DNA from: Rhizobium sp. BK316
Lineage (GTDB): Bacteria > Pseudomonadota > Alphaproteobacteria > Rhizobiales > Rhizobiaceae
NCBI RefSeq assembly: GCF_014193695.1
Contig: NZ_JACHZR010000003.1
Span: 186,001 to 250,000 of the forward strand
DNA length: 64,000 bases
Reading direction: 5' to 3'
The translations under genes and the position numbers were made by a program. Below, in pieces: positions 28,220 through 36,084 of the stretch. Below the pieces are notes generated by a model. The model made no database searches, was not told the DNA's origin, and saw nothing but the letters and a program-made list of their open reading frames with translations. Position 1 is the first letter of the stretch, and each line of letters starts with the position of its first letter.

Positions 28220-28253
28220 GGTTCCCTTCTCCTCGAGCGAGGAGAAGGGAACC
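28220..28253. terminator. Perfect 16-bp hairpin between convergent genes
   Basis: Arms 28220-28235 and 28238-28253 are perfect complements with a 2-base centre (CTTCTCCTCG type, related to a common rhizobial palindrome). It lies between the ends of the dehydrogenase and rhodanese genes; no T-tract. Confidence 0.65.
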
Positions 28254-28257
28254 CGGA

Positions 28258-28668
28258 TCAGGCGGCAACGCCTGCTTCGCCTTCGAAAGCAAAACCTTCG
28301 TCCGCCCATCCGGTGAGGCCGCCGATCATAAGCTTGACGGACAGACCGAGGCGGGAGAGGCGGAGTGCCGCCTTGTCCGCGCCGTTGCAATGCGGACCGG
28401 CGCAATAGACGACGAACAGCGTATCCGCAGGCCATTGCGACATGCGATGGGCGGTCATCTTGCCGTGCGGCAGGTTGAGGGCGCCTGGAATATGCGAGAG
28501 GGCGAAGAGTGCCGGCGAGCGGACGTCGAGCAGCACAAAATCGACCTTGCCCGAAGTGAAGGCGGCGTTCACATCCGAGCAGTCGGTCTCGAAGGCGAGC
28601 TTGCGGGCGAAGTGCTCGGCGGCAGCTTCGGGTGCGGCGGCAGGGATTTCGGAAACCGGGCTCGGCAT
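28258..28668 (-). CDS. Rhodanese-like domain protein
   Basis: 136 residues from the ATG at 28668, seven bases after AAGGAC. A single rhodanese domain with DFVLLDVRSPALFALSHIPGALNLPH and the active-site loop YCAGPHCNGADK, where the cysteine (in VVYCAG) is catalytic. It would transfer sulfane sulfur or bind it. It is divergent from the FtrA-type regulator; such pairs suggest the regulator controls it. Confidence 0.88.
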   Translation of the reverse strand: MPSPVSEIPAAAPEAAAEHFARKLAFETDCSDVNAAFTSGKVDFVLLDVRSPALFALSHIPGALNLPHGKMTAHRMSQWPADTLFVVYCAGPHCNGADKAALRLSRLGLSVKLMIGGLTGWADEGFAFEGEAGVAA

Positions 28669-28728
28669 GATCTTGTCCTTTTTGACTTGGTTGCAGCCGA
28701 TCATTGCCGATGATAGTGATGAGCGAAA

Positions 28729-29739
28729 TTGGCCATCGTGACTGATAGCGTAAAGATCATGCCAGAATCGGATGTTCACAAGACACGGGGGCCGCATGTC
28801 GTGGCGCTTGCCTATGACGGGCTCTGCACCTTCGAATTCGGCATCGCCTATGAGGTGTTCGGCCTGTCGCGGCCGGAAATGGGCGAGAGCTGGTATCGTT
28901 TCTCGGTCGCCGGCGTCGAGCCCGGCCCGCTGCGAGCCGCCGGCGGGCTGACGGTTGCGGTCGACAGAGGGCTTGAATTGCTCGACGAAGCGGACCTGAT
29001 CATCGCGCCGGGATGGCGGGCGATCGATGCGCCGGTGCCGGAGCCTCTGATCGCAGCGCTTCGTGATGCCCACGAGCGCGGCGCGCGAGTGATGTCACTC
29101 TGCTCGGGTGTCGCTGTCCTTGCCGCGGCAGGCCTGCTCGCTGGGCGGCGTGCGACGACGCATTGGCGGTATGTCGCCTCGATTGCCGAGCGTTACCCCG
29201 ACATCGCGCTGGATGCCCATGTGCTCTATATGGACGAAGGAACCATCCTGACGGCGGCAGGCAGTGCGGCCGGCATCGACCTCTGCCTGCATGTCGTGCG
29301 CGGCGATTTCGGCCCGGACGCCGCCAACAGCGTCGCGCGCCGTCTGGTCGTTCCGCCGCATCGCGAGGGCGGGCAGGCACAGTTCATTGCGGCTCCCGTG
29401 CCGGAAGAACGCGAGGGTATTCGGCTTGGACCGTTGATCGAATGGATGCGCGAGCGGCTTTCCGATGAGCAGCCGATCAGCCTGCTTGCCGGCAGGGCCG
29501 GCATGAGCATGCGGACCTTCCAGCGTCGCTTCGAGGCGACGACCGGCGACAGTGTCGGCGAATGGCTGCTGAAGGAGCGTTTGCGGCATGCGCGCGACCT
29601 TCTGGAGAAGGAGCTTGCCGTGTCGCTCGATGATATCGCCATCGCCAGCGGTTTCGGCACGCTTGCGACCATGCGCCACCATTTCAGGAGGCGGTTGGGG
29701 ACGAGTCCGAGCGCTTACAGGAAGTCGTTCGGGTTTTGA
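28729..29739 (+). CDS. ftrA: FtrA-type AraC/GlxA family regulator
   Basis: Up to 336 residues with a TTG start; an ATG at 28759 would give 326 residues and neither has a strong ribosome site. The N-terminal DJ-1/PfpI-like domain (about 20-190, LCSGVAVLAAAGLLAGRRATTHW) is fused to a C-terminal AraC helix-turn-helix pair (LAGRAGMSMRTFQRRFEATTG; SGFGTLATMRHHFRRRLG). It is divergent from the rhodanese gene, its likely target. Confidence 0.87.
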   Translation: MAIVTDSVKIMPESDVHKTRGPHVVALAYDGLCTFEFGIAYEVFGLSRPEMGESWYRFSVAGVEPGPLRAAGGLTVAVDRGLELLDEADLIIAPGWRAIDAPVPEPLIAALRDAHERGARVMSLCSGVAVLAAAGLLAGRRATTHWRYVASIAERYPDIALDAHVLYMDEGTILTAAGSAAGIDLCLHVVRGDFGPDAANSVARRLVVPPHREGGQAQFIAAPVPEEREGIRLGPLIEWMRERLSDEQPISLLAGRAGMSMRTFQRRFEATTGDSVGEWLLKERLRHARDLLEKELAVSLDDIAIASGFGTLATMRHHFRRRLGTSPSAYRKSFGF

Positions 29740-29761
29740 GAATCGACGGCAGGTAAAGAAA

Positions 29762-29784
29762 AAGCCGCCGTGGATGGGCGGCTT
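29762..29784. terminator. Bidirectional terminator
   Basis: AAGCCGCC (29762-29769) pairs with GGCGGCTT (29777-29784) around a 7-nt loop, with A-rich left and T-rich right flanks. It separates convergent ftrA and preA. Confidence 0.8.
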
Positions 29785-29807
29785 CTTCATCAGGTGTTTC
29801 GGAGGTC

Positions 29808-31121
29808 TTACTCCGCAGCCTGGCGGGCCATCGGGTTGTTCGGGTGGGTCGTCCAGTTGGCGTAGTTCGGATCGACCACTTTCCCGGTGCGTTTGTCCAG
29901 CGAGCCAGCCGGAAGCTGCTCCATGGTGATGCAGTTCTCGACCGGGCAGACGCTGACGCAGAGATTGCAGCCGACGCATTCCTCGTCCATCACCTCGAAA
30001 TGGCGAACGCCATCGACGACGTTGGTGATCGCCTGGTGCGAGGTATCCTCACAGGCGATGTAGCAGCGGCCGCATTTGATGCAGGCGTCCTGGTCGATCT
30101 TCGCCTTGGCGATGTAGTTGAGGTTCAGGTACTGCCAGTCGGTGACGTTCTGCACGGCGCGGCCGGTGATGTCGTCGAGGGTTCTGTGGCCCTTTTCATC
30201 CATCCAGTCGGAGAGGCCCGTAATCATTTCCTGTACGATCTTGAAGCCATAGGTCATGGCTGCCGTGCAGACCTGGACGTTGCCGGCGCCGAGCACCAAG
30301 AATTCCGCCGCATCGCGCCAGGTGGTGATGCCGCCGATGCCTGATATCGGCAGGCCGTAGGTTTCCGGATCGCGGGCGATCTCGGCGACCATGTTGAGCG
30401 CGATCGGCTTGACCGCCGGGCCGCAATAGCCGCCATGGCTGCCCTTGCCGCCGACGGTCGGGTTCGGCGCGAAATTATCGAGATCGACCGAGACGATCGA
30501 GTTGATCGTATTAATCAGCGAGACGGCATCCGTGCCGCCGGCCTTGGCGGCGCGGGCAGGGCGGCGAATGTCGGTGATGTTGGGCGTCAGCTTGGTGATG
30601 ACGGGCATGCGGGTGTACTGCTTGCACCAGCGCACGACCATTTCGATATATTCCGGCACCTGACCGACGGCCGAGCCCATGCCGCGCTCGGACATGCCAT
30701 GCGGACAGCCGAAGTTGAGTTCGATACCGTCAGCCCCGGTCTCTTCGACCAGCGGCAGGATCGCCTTCCAGGCCTGTTCCTCGCAGGGAACCATGATCGA
30801 GGCGATGAGGGCGCGATCCGGCCAGTTCATCTTGACCTGCTTCATTTCGCGAAGGTTGGTCTGCAGGTCGCGGTCGGTAATGAGCTCGATATTGTTGAGG
30901 CCGAGCAGGCGGCGGTCAGCGCCCCAGATCGCGCCGTAGCGCGGGCCGTTGACGTTGACGACCGGCGGGCCTTCCTCGCCGAGCGTCTTCCAGACGACGC
31001 CGCCCCAGCCGGCCTTGAAGGCGCGCTCGACGTTGTAGGCCTTGTCGGTCGGCGGTGCAGAGGCGAGCCAGAAGGGGTTCGGAGACTTGATGCCGACGAA
31101 ATTATTGCGGAGATCAGCCAT
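29808..31121 (-). CDS. preA: Dihydropyrimidine dehydrogenase subunit PreA
   Basis: 437 residues. An FMN-binding dihydroorotate dehydrogenase-like barrel (about 1-310, with NPFWLASAPPT, ELNFGCPHGMSERGMG and ISGIGGITTW) is followed by two 4Fe-4S ferredoxin motifs near the C-terminus (CIKCGRCYIAC and CVGCNLCVSVCP). It reduces uracil or thymine with NADH-derived electrons, the first step of reductive degradation. It is 15 bases downstream of preT. Confidence 0.95.
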   Translation of the reverse strand: MADLRNNFVGIKSPNPFWLASAPPTDKAYNVERAFKAGWGGVVWKTLGEEGPPVVNVNGPRYGAIWGADRRLLGLNNIELITDRDLQTNLREMKQVKMNWPDRALIASIMVPCEEQAWKAILPLVEETGADGIELNFGCPHGMSERGMGSAVGQVPEYIEMVVRWCKQYTRMPVITKLTPNITDIRRPARAAKAGGTDAVSLINTINSIVSVDLDNFAPNPTVGGKGSHGGYCGPAVKPIALNMVAEIARDPETYGLPISGIGGITTWRDAAEFLVLGAGNVQVCTAAMTYGFKIVQEMITGLSDWMDEKGHRTLDDITGRAVQNVTDWQYLNLNYIAKAKIDQDACIKCGRCYIACEDTSHQAITNVVDGVRHFEVMDEECVGCNLCVSVCPVENCITMEQLPAGSLDKRTGKVVDPNYANWTTHPNNPMARQAAE

Positions 31122-31136
31122 TGTTCATTCTCCCCT

Positions 31137-32498
31137 TCAGGCGACGGCGACAGCCGGAGCGGCAGCGGCGGACAGGGCGCGGTGAATGGATTCGGCCGCA
31201 TCGCGGCCATGGGCGACGGCAGATACGGTGAGGTCTTCGCCGCCGAAGACGCAGTCGCCGCCGGCCCACACACCTTCAATCGATGTGCGGCCTTCGGCAT
31301 CGACGGCGATACGGCCGGATTCCATCCGCAATGCTCCAAGGCTGGAGGCTTCGAAGGTCTGGCCGATGGCTTTGAGGATATGATCGGCGGTGATGACGCC
31401 GGTCTCGCCTGTGCCGGTGAGGCGGCCATCGACGAGAGCCGTATATTCCACCTCGATCGCGGCTACCTTGCCGTCCTGGGAAAGGATGGATTTCGGCGCC
31501 AGCCAATGGCGGATGATGACGCCTTTTGAGGTCGCAAGATCCTGCTCGAATTCCGAGGCGTTCATGTGCTCCTTGCCGCGGCGGTAGCAGATGGTCACTT
31601 CCTCCGCGCCGAGAAGCTTTGCCTGCACGGCGGCGTCGATTGCCGTCATGCCGCCGCCGAGAACGACGACACGGCGGCCGATGGCGATCTCGCCCTTGTT
31701 GCCGGCCTGACGCAGCGCGGCGATGAAATCGACGGCGTCATCGACTTCAGGCAGATTTTCGTTGTCGACGCGCAGCGCATTGACGCCGGCGAGACCGAGG
31801 CCGAGGAAGACGGCGTCATACTGGCTCTGCAGGTCGGAGAGGGAGAAATCGCGGCCGAGCTGCTCACCGTGCTTCACTTCGATGCCGCCGATCGAAAGGA
31901 CGTAATCGACCTCCTTCTGCGCGAAATCGTCGACCGTCTTGTATGTGGCGATGCCATATTCGTTGAGGCCGCCGGATTTCGGCCTGGCGTCGTAGATCAC
32001 GACCTCGTTGCCCTTGACGGCAAGGCGATGGGCGGCTGCGAGACCGGCGGGACCGGCGCCGACAACGGCGATCTTCTTGCCGGTCGGTTCAGCGCGCCGG
32101 TAGAACTGCTTGTCGGCGGCCATTGCCGCATCCGTCGCATAGCGCTGGAGGCGGCCGATTTCGACGGGGCGTTCTTCGGCCGTGTTGCGCACACAAGCCT
32201 GTTCGCAGAGCTCTTCGGTGGGACAGACGCGGGCGCACATGCCGCCGAGGATATTCTGGTCGAAGATGGTCTTCGCCGAACCCAGGGGATTGCCGGTCGA
32301 AATCTGGCGGATGAAAAGCGGAATGTCGATCGAGGTGGGACAGGCCGTCATGCACGGCGCGTCATAACAGAAATAACAGCGGTCAGCGGCGACCAGCGCT
32401 TCGTGGTTGTCGAGGCGCGGATGAAGATCGGAAAAATTAGCCTCGTACTCGGCGGAGGAAAGCCGGCCGGCACGAATCCCAGTTTCCAGACGTTCCAT
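31137..32498 (-). CDS. preT: Dihydropyrimidine dehydrogenase subunit PreT
   Basis: 453 residues, related to glutamate synthase small subunits. An N-terminal domain with iron-sulfur cysteines (CYFCYDAPCMTACPTSIDIP and CARVCPTEELCEQACV) precedes an FAD-binding site (VVGAGPAGLAAAHRLAVKG) and an NADH-binding site (VVLGGGMTAIDAAVQAKLLG). It passes electrons to PreA. First gene of the preTA operon, with a RutR-like box 60-75 bases upstream. Confidence 0.94.
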   Translation of the reverse strand: MERLETGIRAGRLSSAEYEANFSDLHPRLDNHEALVAADRCYFCYDAPCMTACPTSIDIPLFIRQISTGNPLGSAKTIFDQNILGGMCARVCPTEELCEQACVRNTAEERPVEIGRLQRYATDAAMAADKQFYRRAEPTGKKIAVVGAGPAGLAAAHRLAVKGNEVVIYDARPKSGGLNEYGIATYKTVDDFAQKEVDYVLSIGGIEVKHGEQLGRDFSLSDLQSQYDAVFLGLGLAGVNALRVDNENLPEVDDAVDFIAALRQAGNKGEIAIGRRVVVLGGGMTAIDAAVQAKLLGAEEVTICYRRGKEHMNASEFEQDLATSKGVIIRHWLAPKSILSQDGKVAAIEVEYTALVDGRLTGTGETGVITADHILKAIGQTFEASSLGALRMESGRIAVDAEGRTSIEGVWAGGDCVFGGEDLTVSAVAHGRDAAESIHRALSAAAAPAVAVA

Positions 32499-32556
32499 TG
32501 AAGTTCCCTCTTTATTGGTAACGACCAGTGAGGGAATCGTAACTCAGGTTCAAAAA

Positions 32557-32572
32557 TTTATCAAACGGTAAA
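32557..32572 (-). promoter_or_regulatory. Probable RutR-like operator upstream of preT
   Basis: TTTATCAAACGGTAAA is a dyad (TTTAYC/GGTAAA) resembling the better box at 25346-25361 and the RutR consensus outer positions. Located 59 bases before preT. Weaker match. Confidence 0.45.
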
Positions 32573-32736
32573 ATTTTGGCAATTTTCTTTCCTTCCTACA
32601 CTATAACTTATTGATTTTATTCAATGTGAGGATTCTTTGAGCAATCTCTGCCTTCCCATTGAATGGACCGGAGCGACACTCGGATTTCGGGTTGCGGAAA
32701 AAAATTGACAAAAGTCGAATTTTTTTTCGAACCGGC

Positions 32737-32761
32737 GGAACCAAAGTTAACGAGCGTAGTT
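32737..32761 (+). promoter_or_regulatory. EcfG-like promoter for candidate sRNA
   Basis: GGAAC, 16 bases, then AGTT: one mismatch from the EcfG consensus GGAAC-N16/17-CGTT. It is upstream of the C-rich-loop sRNA candidate. An alternative sigma-70-type TTGACA lies at 32705-32710. Confidence 0.35.
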
Positions 32762-32767
32762 AATGCG

Positions 32768-32890
32768 ATATCCGGATGATGACCGCATCGACCCAACATG
32801 CGCGCCCCCAACCCATCATTCGGACGAACTCACGGTCCCCTCCCGGTGAGTGGAAACAGCCAGTGCGCCGCCCTCGCACCGGCTGTTTTT
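32768..32890 (+). ncRNA. Candidate small RNA with C-rich loop and own terminator
   Basis: No plausible protein is on this strand, yet the stretch ends in an intrinsic terminator: AAACAGCC (32854-32861) with GGCTGTTT (32881-32888), running into TTTTT. Just before it a 6-bp hairpin ACTCAC/GTGAGT (32828-32833, 32846-32851) exposes a 12-nt loop containing CCCCTCCC, an anti-Shine-Dalgarno-like motif as in several alphaproteobacterial trans-acting sRNAs. The 5' end is estimated from the promoter-like motif upstream. It lies next to the general stress response genes. A GsrN-like role is inference. Confidence 0.55.
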
Positions 32891-32944
32891 CCGTCTGGGC
32901 CTTAAGCAATTCCAGCAGCAAAAGCGTGCAGCGGTTCTGCGTCC

Positions 32945-33958
32945 TCAGCTGCGCTTCAGGATTTCGAATTCCGTTTCCGGAACCCTCAGGTGGTATTCAA
33001 TGCGACCGGGGACGAGCGTCAGTTCGGCCTTGCCGTTGACGGAGGAGGGCACGACACGCTCCAGCACCGTGCGGCCGAAGCTGTTTTCGCTGAATTCGTG
33101 CACATCGGCGCTGTTCGGGAGTGTCTCCACCCATGCCAGTTCGATCGCCCTGCGGCCGGAGATGTCAGCTTCCCGGCAGTTCAGGGTGATTGACGTCGCA
33201 CCACCGGCAATCGCGCCATAGGAGGCGGAATTGACGATGAGCTCATGCAACGCCAGGCCGAGATGCACGGCGGCGTTCGGCGTCAGATGGGCGTTGATGC
33301 CATAAATCGGCATGGAGCCTGCAGTTTCCGGCCAATAGGGGGCGAACTGCTTTTCGGCGAGTTCGAAGAGGAAGGCTCCACGCCAGCTGGAGTCGGTGAT
33401 CAGATCCTGAGAGTTGGAAAGCGACTGGAGGCGTCCCCGGAACTTCATCAGGAAAGCGTCGAGCGAAAGAGTATTGCGGGCCGTCTGGGTGGCAATACCC
33501 TGGATGATGGCAAGCAGATTCTTGGAGCGGTGGGAAAGCTCGCGCAGAAGAGATTTCAGCACCTTTTCGCGATGGCGGCTTTCCGTGACCTCGGAAATGA
33601 CGGAGAGCAGGCCGTAATTGCCGCGCCCGCCGGTACGTTGAACTTTCAGTTCGAATGTCCTGACTTCGCCGTCGATCGCAACATCGACCTCGGCATTGCT
33701 GGAGGCGCCGGTCTCAAGCACCCTCCGCTTCATCACGGCAAGGGATTTGCCGTGTGTTTCACCAAACAGCGAACCGTCATCGCCGCCGGCGACAAAACGC
33801 TTCTGGAAATAAGGGAGAAGATTTTCGGCATAGAGGATGGCGAGGCCTGTATCCTGATACAGGATCGAGATAGCGGCGCTGGCGAGCGCGCGCTCCATCA
33901 CGGCCGCCTTGCCTTCGGTAGTGAAAGGCGTTCCGGACAATGGTCCAGTCGTATTCAC
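32945..33958 (-). CDS. HWE-family sensor histidine kinase of the general stress module
   Basis: 337 residues from a GTG with AAAGG nine bases upstream; an ATG at 33991 would add 11 residues but lacks a ribosome site. A PAS-like N-terminal domain (about 25-125, ending GNYGLLSVISEVTESR) precedes the HWE/HisKA_2 phosphoacceptor LLRELSHRSKNLLAIIQ and an ATPase domain with LGLALHELIVNSASYGA. No membrane segment, so it is cytoplasmic. It presumably phosphorylates PhyR. Its 3' end runs into a degenerate copy of the dispersed AATTCC repeat. An EcfG-type promoter lies upstream. Confidence 0.88.
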   Translation of the reverse strand: MNTTGPLSGTPFTTEGKAAVMERALASAAISILYQDTGLAILYAENLLPYFQKRFVAGGDDGSLFGETHGKSLAVMKRRVLETGASSNAEVDVAIDGEVRTFELKVQRTGGRGNYGLLSVISEVTESRHREKVLKSLLRELSHRSKNLLAIIQGIATQTARNTLSLDAFLMKFRGRLQSLSNSQDLITDSSWRGAFLFELAEKQFAPYWPETAGSMPIYGINAHLTPNAAVHLGLALHELIVNSASYGAIAGGATSITLNCREADISGRRAIELAWVETLPNSADVHEFSENSFGRTVLERVVPSSVNGKAELTLVPGRIEYHLRVPETEFEILKRS

Positions 33959-34087
33959 GCGGCCGCCTTTCTTCAGTCCCTTCGAACACATGGAGGGATG
34001 TCAGCCCTCCCGACAAACCTGCCGGTCATTCTAGAAGCAAGCGCTGCAAAAACCGTTAAAGCTACCAACACGCTCCGGCAGAGCCGG

Positions 34088-34113
34088 AACGCATCGTTGC
34101 CGGAAATGGTTCC
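34088..34113 (-). promoter_or_regulatory. EcfG-type promoter of the HWE kinase
   Basis: On the minus strand GGAAC-N17-CGTT, an exact match to the EcfG consensus, between the end of phyR and the kinase start, giving a leader of about 100-120 nt. Confidence 0.7.
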
Positions 34114-34134
34114 GGCGCGGCCGAAATTCATGCT

Positions 34135-34929
34135 TCAGGCTGCCACGCGGGTCGTTTCGTTGAAGAAAAGCGCCTGGCTGATCAGGGCCTTGACCATGTC
34201 GGGGTTGAAAGGCTTGGTCACGAGGAAGGTAGGCTCCGGCCGCTCCCCGGTCAGCAATCTCTCAGGGAAGGCGGTGATGAAGATCACCGGAACGCTCGAT
34301 GTCTTCAGGATATCGTTGACGGCGTCGATACCCGAACTGCCGTCGGCAAGCTGGATATCGGCCAGCACCATGTTCGGCTTCGTCCTGTTGTAGAGCGCGA
34401 CCGCTTCCGTGTGAGTGCGGGCGATGCCGGTGACGCGGTGGCCGAGGCTTTCGACCATCTGCTCGATATCCATGGCGATCAGCGGCTCGTCCTCGATGAT
34501 CATGATATCGGTCGCGACCTGGCGCGAGATTTCATGCGAGGCCTTGTCGAGCAGTTGCATGGTTTCCTCGTCGCTGATTTCTAAAATGTCCGCGATCTCG
34601 GAGACGCGGAAATTCTCGACTGAAGCGAGCAGGAAAGCCTGCCGGGCGAGCGGCGAAACCTTGGAAAGGTTCAGCGTCGCGCGCTGTTCCCAGGCAAAGG
34701 GAGAGGAGGGTTCGGGAATCTCGACTGCAGTGGAACCAAATAGTTGCGTAAACAGTTTGTAGAGTGCGACGCGGTCATTCGCGGTATCCGGGAATATGGA
34801 GAGATCGGCGATGATCGCTTCCAGGACGGCGGCGACGTAGGCGTCGCCAGAAGTTTGGGTACCGGTAAGCGCGCGGGAATAGCGACGCAGATAAGGAAGG
34901 TGCGGCGCAATTCGAGTGGAAAGTGTCAT
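34135..34929 (-). CDS. phyR: PhyR, anti-anti-sigma response regulator
   Basis: 264 residues. An N-terminal sigma-like domain (about 1-125, LRRYSRALTGTQTSGDAYV and VSPLARQAFLLASVENFRVSEIADI) is fused to a C-terminal receiver (about 138-260: IIEDEPLIAMDIEQM, phosphoacceptor Asp in VLADIQLADG, TAF, and VTKPF lysine). When phosphorylated it binds NepR and frees EcfG. Divergent from nepR-ecfG, with an exact EcfG promoter upstream. Confidence 0.96.
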   Translation of the reverse strand: MTLSTRIAPHLPYLRRYSRALTGTQTSGDAYVAAVLEAIIADLSIFPDTANDRVALYKLFTQLFGSTAVEIPEPSSPFAWEQRATLNLSKVSPLARQAFLLASVENFRVSEIADILEISDEETMQLLDKASHEISRQVATDIMIIEDEPLIAMDIEQMVESLGHRVTGIARTHTEAVALYNRTKPNMVLADIQLADGSSGIDAVNDILKTSSVPVIFITAFPERLLTGERPEPTFLVTKPFNPDMVKALISQALFFNETTRVAA

Positions 34930-34975
34930 TAAAAACTCCCGTCTACAGGCCAGTAAATGGTCTCAATGACCTGAC

Positions 34976-35000
34976 AACGCGATCTTCATAAAAAAGTTCC
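34976..35000 (-). promoter_or_regulatory. EcfG-type promoter of phyR
   Basis: Minus-strand GGAAC-N16-CGTT, exact consensus, 47 bases before the phyR start; supports positive feedback. Confidence 0.8.
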
Positions 35001-35009
35001 GGAAAATGA

Positions 35010-35034
35010 GGAACTATTTTTGCAGCATCGCATT
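35010..35034 (+). promoter_or_regulatory. EcfG-like promoter of nepR-ecfG
   Basis: Plus-strand GGAAC-N16-CATT, one mismatch in the -10. Back-to-back with the phyR promoter, 170 bases before nepR. Confidence 0.5.
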
Positions 35035-35204
35035 ATCCTAGCCGACAAATGAAGGGCGTTACATTTTGACCCATGTGAAGGGGATGGATCTGTTGCATCA
35101 ACGGTTTGAAAGAACCGACTTGATCGGTCGGGTATCCGTTCCATTTGATTTTCACAGCAGACTTTGCCTTTCATCCCGAGAAACAGGCAAGAAGTGATCA
35201 GTTG

Positions 35205-35411
35205 ATGACGACACAAAAGACAGATGCACTGGACGAGCGCCAGCAGGAAGTGCGGGCGAGCGACATACTGGATCCGAACAATCAGATCGGCGTCAGGTTG
35301 CGGTCACTCTATGCTGCCGCCCAGGAGGAAGCTATTCCCGATCGCTTCCTCGACCTGCTCGAAAAGCTCGACCGGGCCGAAATGATGGCTTCCGCAAAGA
35401 TGGCCGAATAG
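35205..35411 (+). CDS. nepR: NepR anti-sigma factor
   Basis: 68 residues from the ATG at 35205; the frame extends to 35145 but those residues lack family resemblance. The conserved NepR helices are visible in NNQIGVRLRSLYAAAQEEAI and PDRFLDLLEKLDRAE. It holds EcfG inactive until PhyR-P sequesters it. 10 bases upstream of ecfG, so co-transcribed. Confidence 0.93.
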   Translation: MTTQKTDALDERQQEVRASDILDPNNQIGVRLRSLYAAAQEEAIPDRFLDLLEKLDRAEMMASAKMAE

Positions 35412-35421
35412 GAATACCCGC

Positions 35422-35976
35422 ATGGAAAAAGCGCAACCGAGCTTCAAGCGCGAACTCCTGGCGGCCCTGCCGAGCCTTCGCGCTTTTGCCATATCCCTGA
35501 TCGGCCGGCACGACCGCGCCGACGACCTGGTTCAGGATACCATCATGAAGGCCTGGGCCAAGCAGGACCATTTCGAGATGGGAACGAACATGAAGGCCTG
35601 GCTCTTCACGATCCTGCGCAACGAGCTTTACAGCCAGATGCGCAAGAGCGGCCGCGAGGTGCAGGACAGCGACGGTTTGTTTACCGAATCCATGGCGACC
35701 CACCCGTCCCAATATGGCGCGCTCGACCTGCAGGACTTTAAGAAGGCGCTGGATCAGTTACCGCCGGATCAGCGCGAAGCGATCATTCTCGTCGGCGCTT
35801 CGGGCTTCTCTTATGAGGAAGCGGCGGAAATCTGCGGCTGCGCCGTCGGCACCATCAAGAGCCGCGTGAACCGCGCGCGTCAGCGTCTGCAGGAGCTGCT
35901 GCAGATTTCCGGCGAGGCGGATTTCGGTCCGGATGCCACGTCGGCGCCGTTGACGTCGAAGGCCTTCGCCTTCTGA
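35422..35976 (+). CDS. ecfG: EcfG-type ECF sigma factor (general stress)
   Basis: 184 residues with sigma region 2 (LRAFAISLIGRHDRADDLVQDTIMKAW, about 20-46; MKAWLFTILRNELY) and region 4 (LPPDQREAIILVGASGFSYEEAAEICGCAVGTIKSRVNRAR). ECF15-type sigma directing RNA polymerase to GGAAC-N16/17-CGTT promoters. Forms an operon with nepR. Confidence 0.95.
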   Translation: MEKAQPSFKRELLAALPSLRAFAISLIGRHDRADDLVQDTIMKAWAKQDHFEMGTNMKAWLFTILRNELYSQMRKSGREVQDSDGLFTESMATHPSQYGALDLQDFKKALDQLPPDQREAIILVGASGFSYEEAAEICGCAVGTIKSRVNRARQRLQELLQISGEADFGPDATSAPLTSKAFAF

Positions 35977-36084
35977 TCAAAGTGTTTCCTGGGAGGAAGG
36001 ATGGCCGGCAGCCCTATCGGGCGCCGGCTTTTTATATGCAGCGGGGCAAGTGGCTGCCTTCCTCAAAGGGGAGACGTGGCGGGT

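Noticed and set aside
32776..33039. Plus-strand open frame next to the HWE kinase
   Set aside because: It runs over the sRNA terminator and the reverse strand of the kinase with no family signal; the structured RNA reading fits better.
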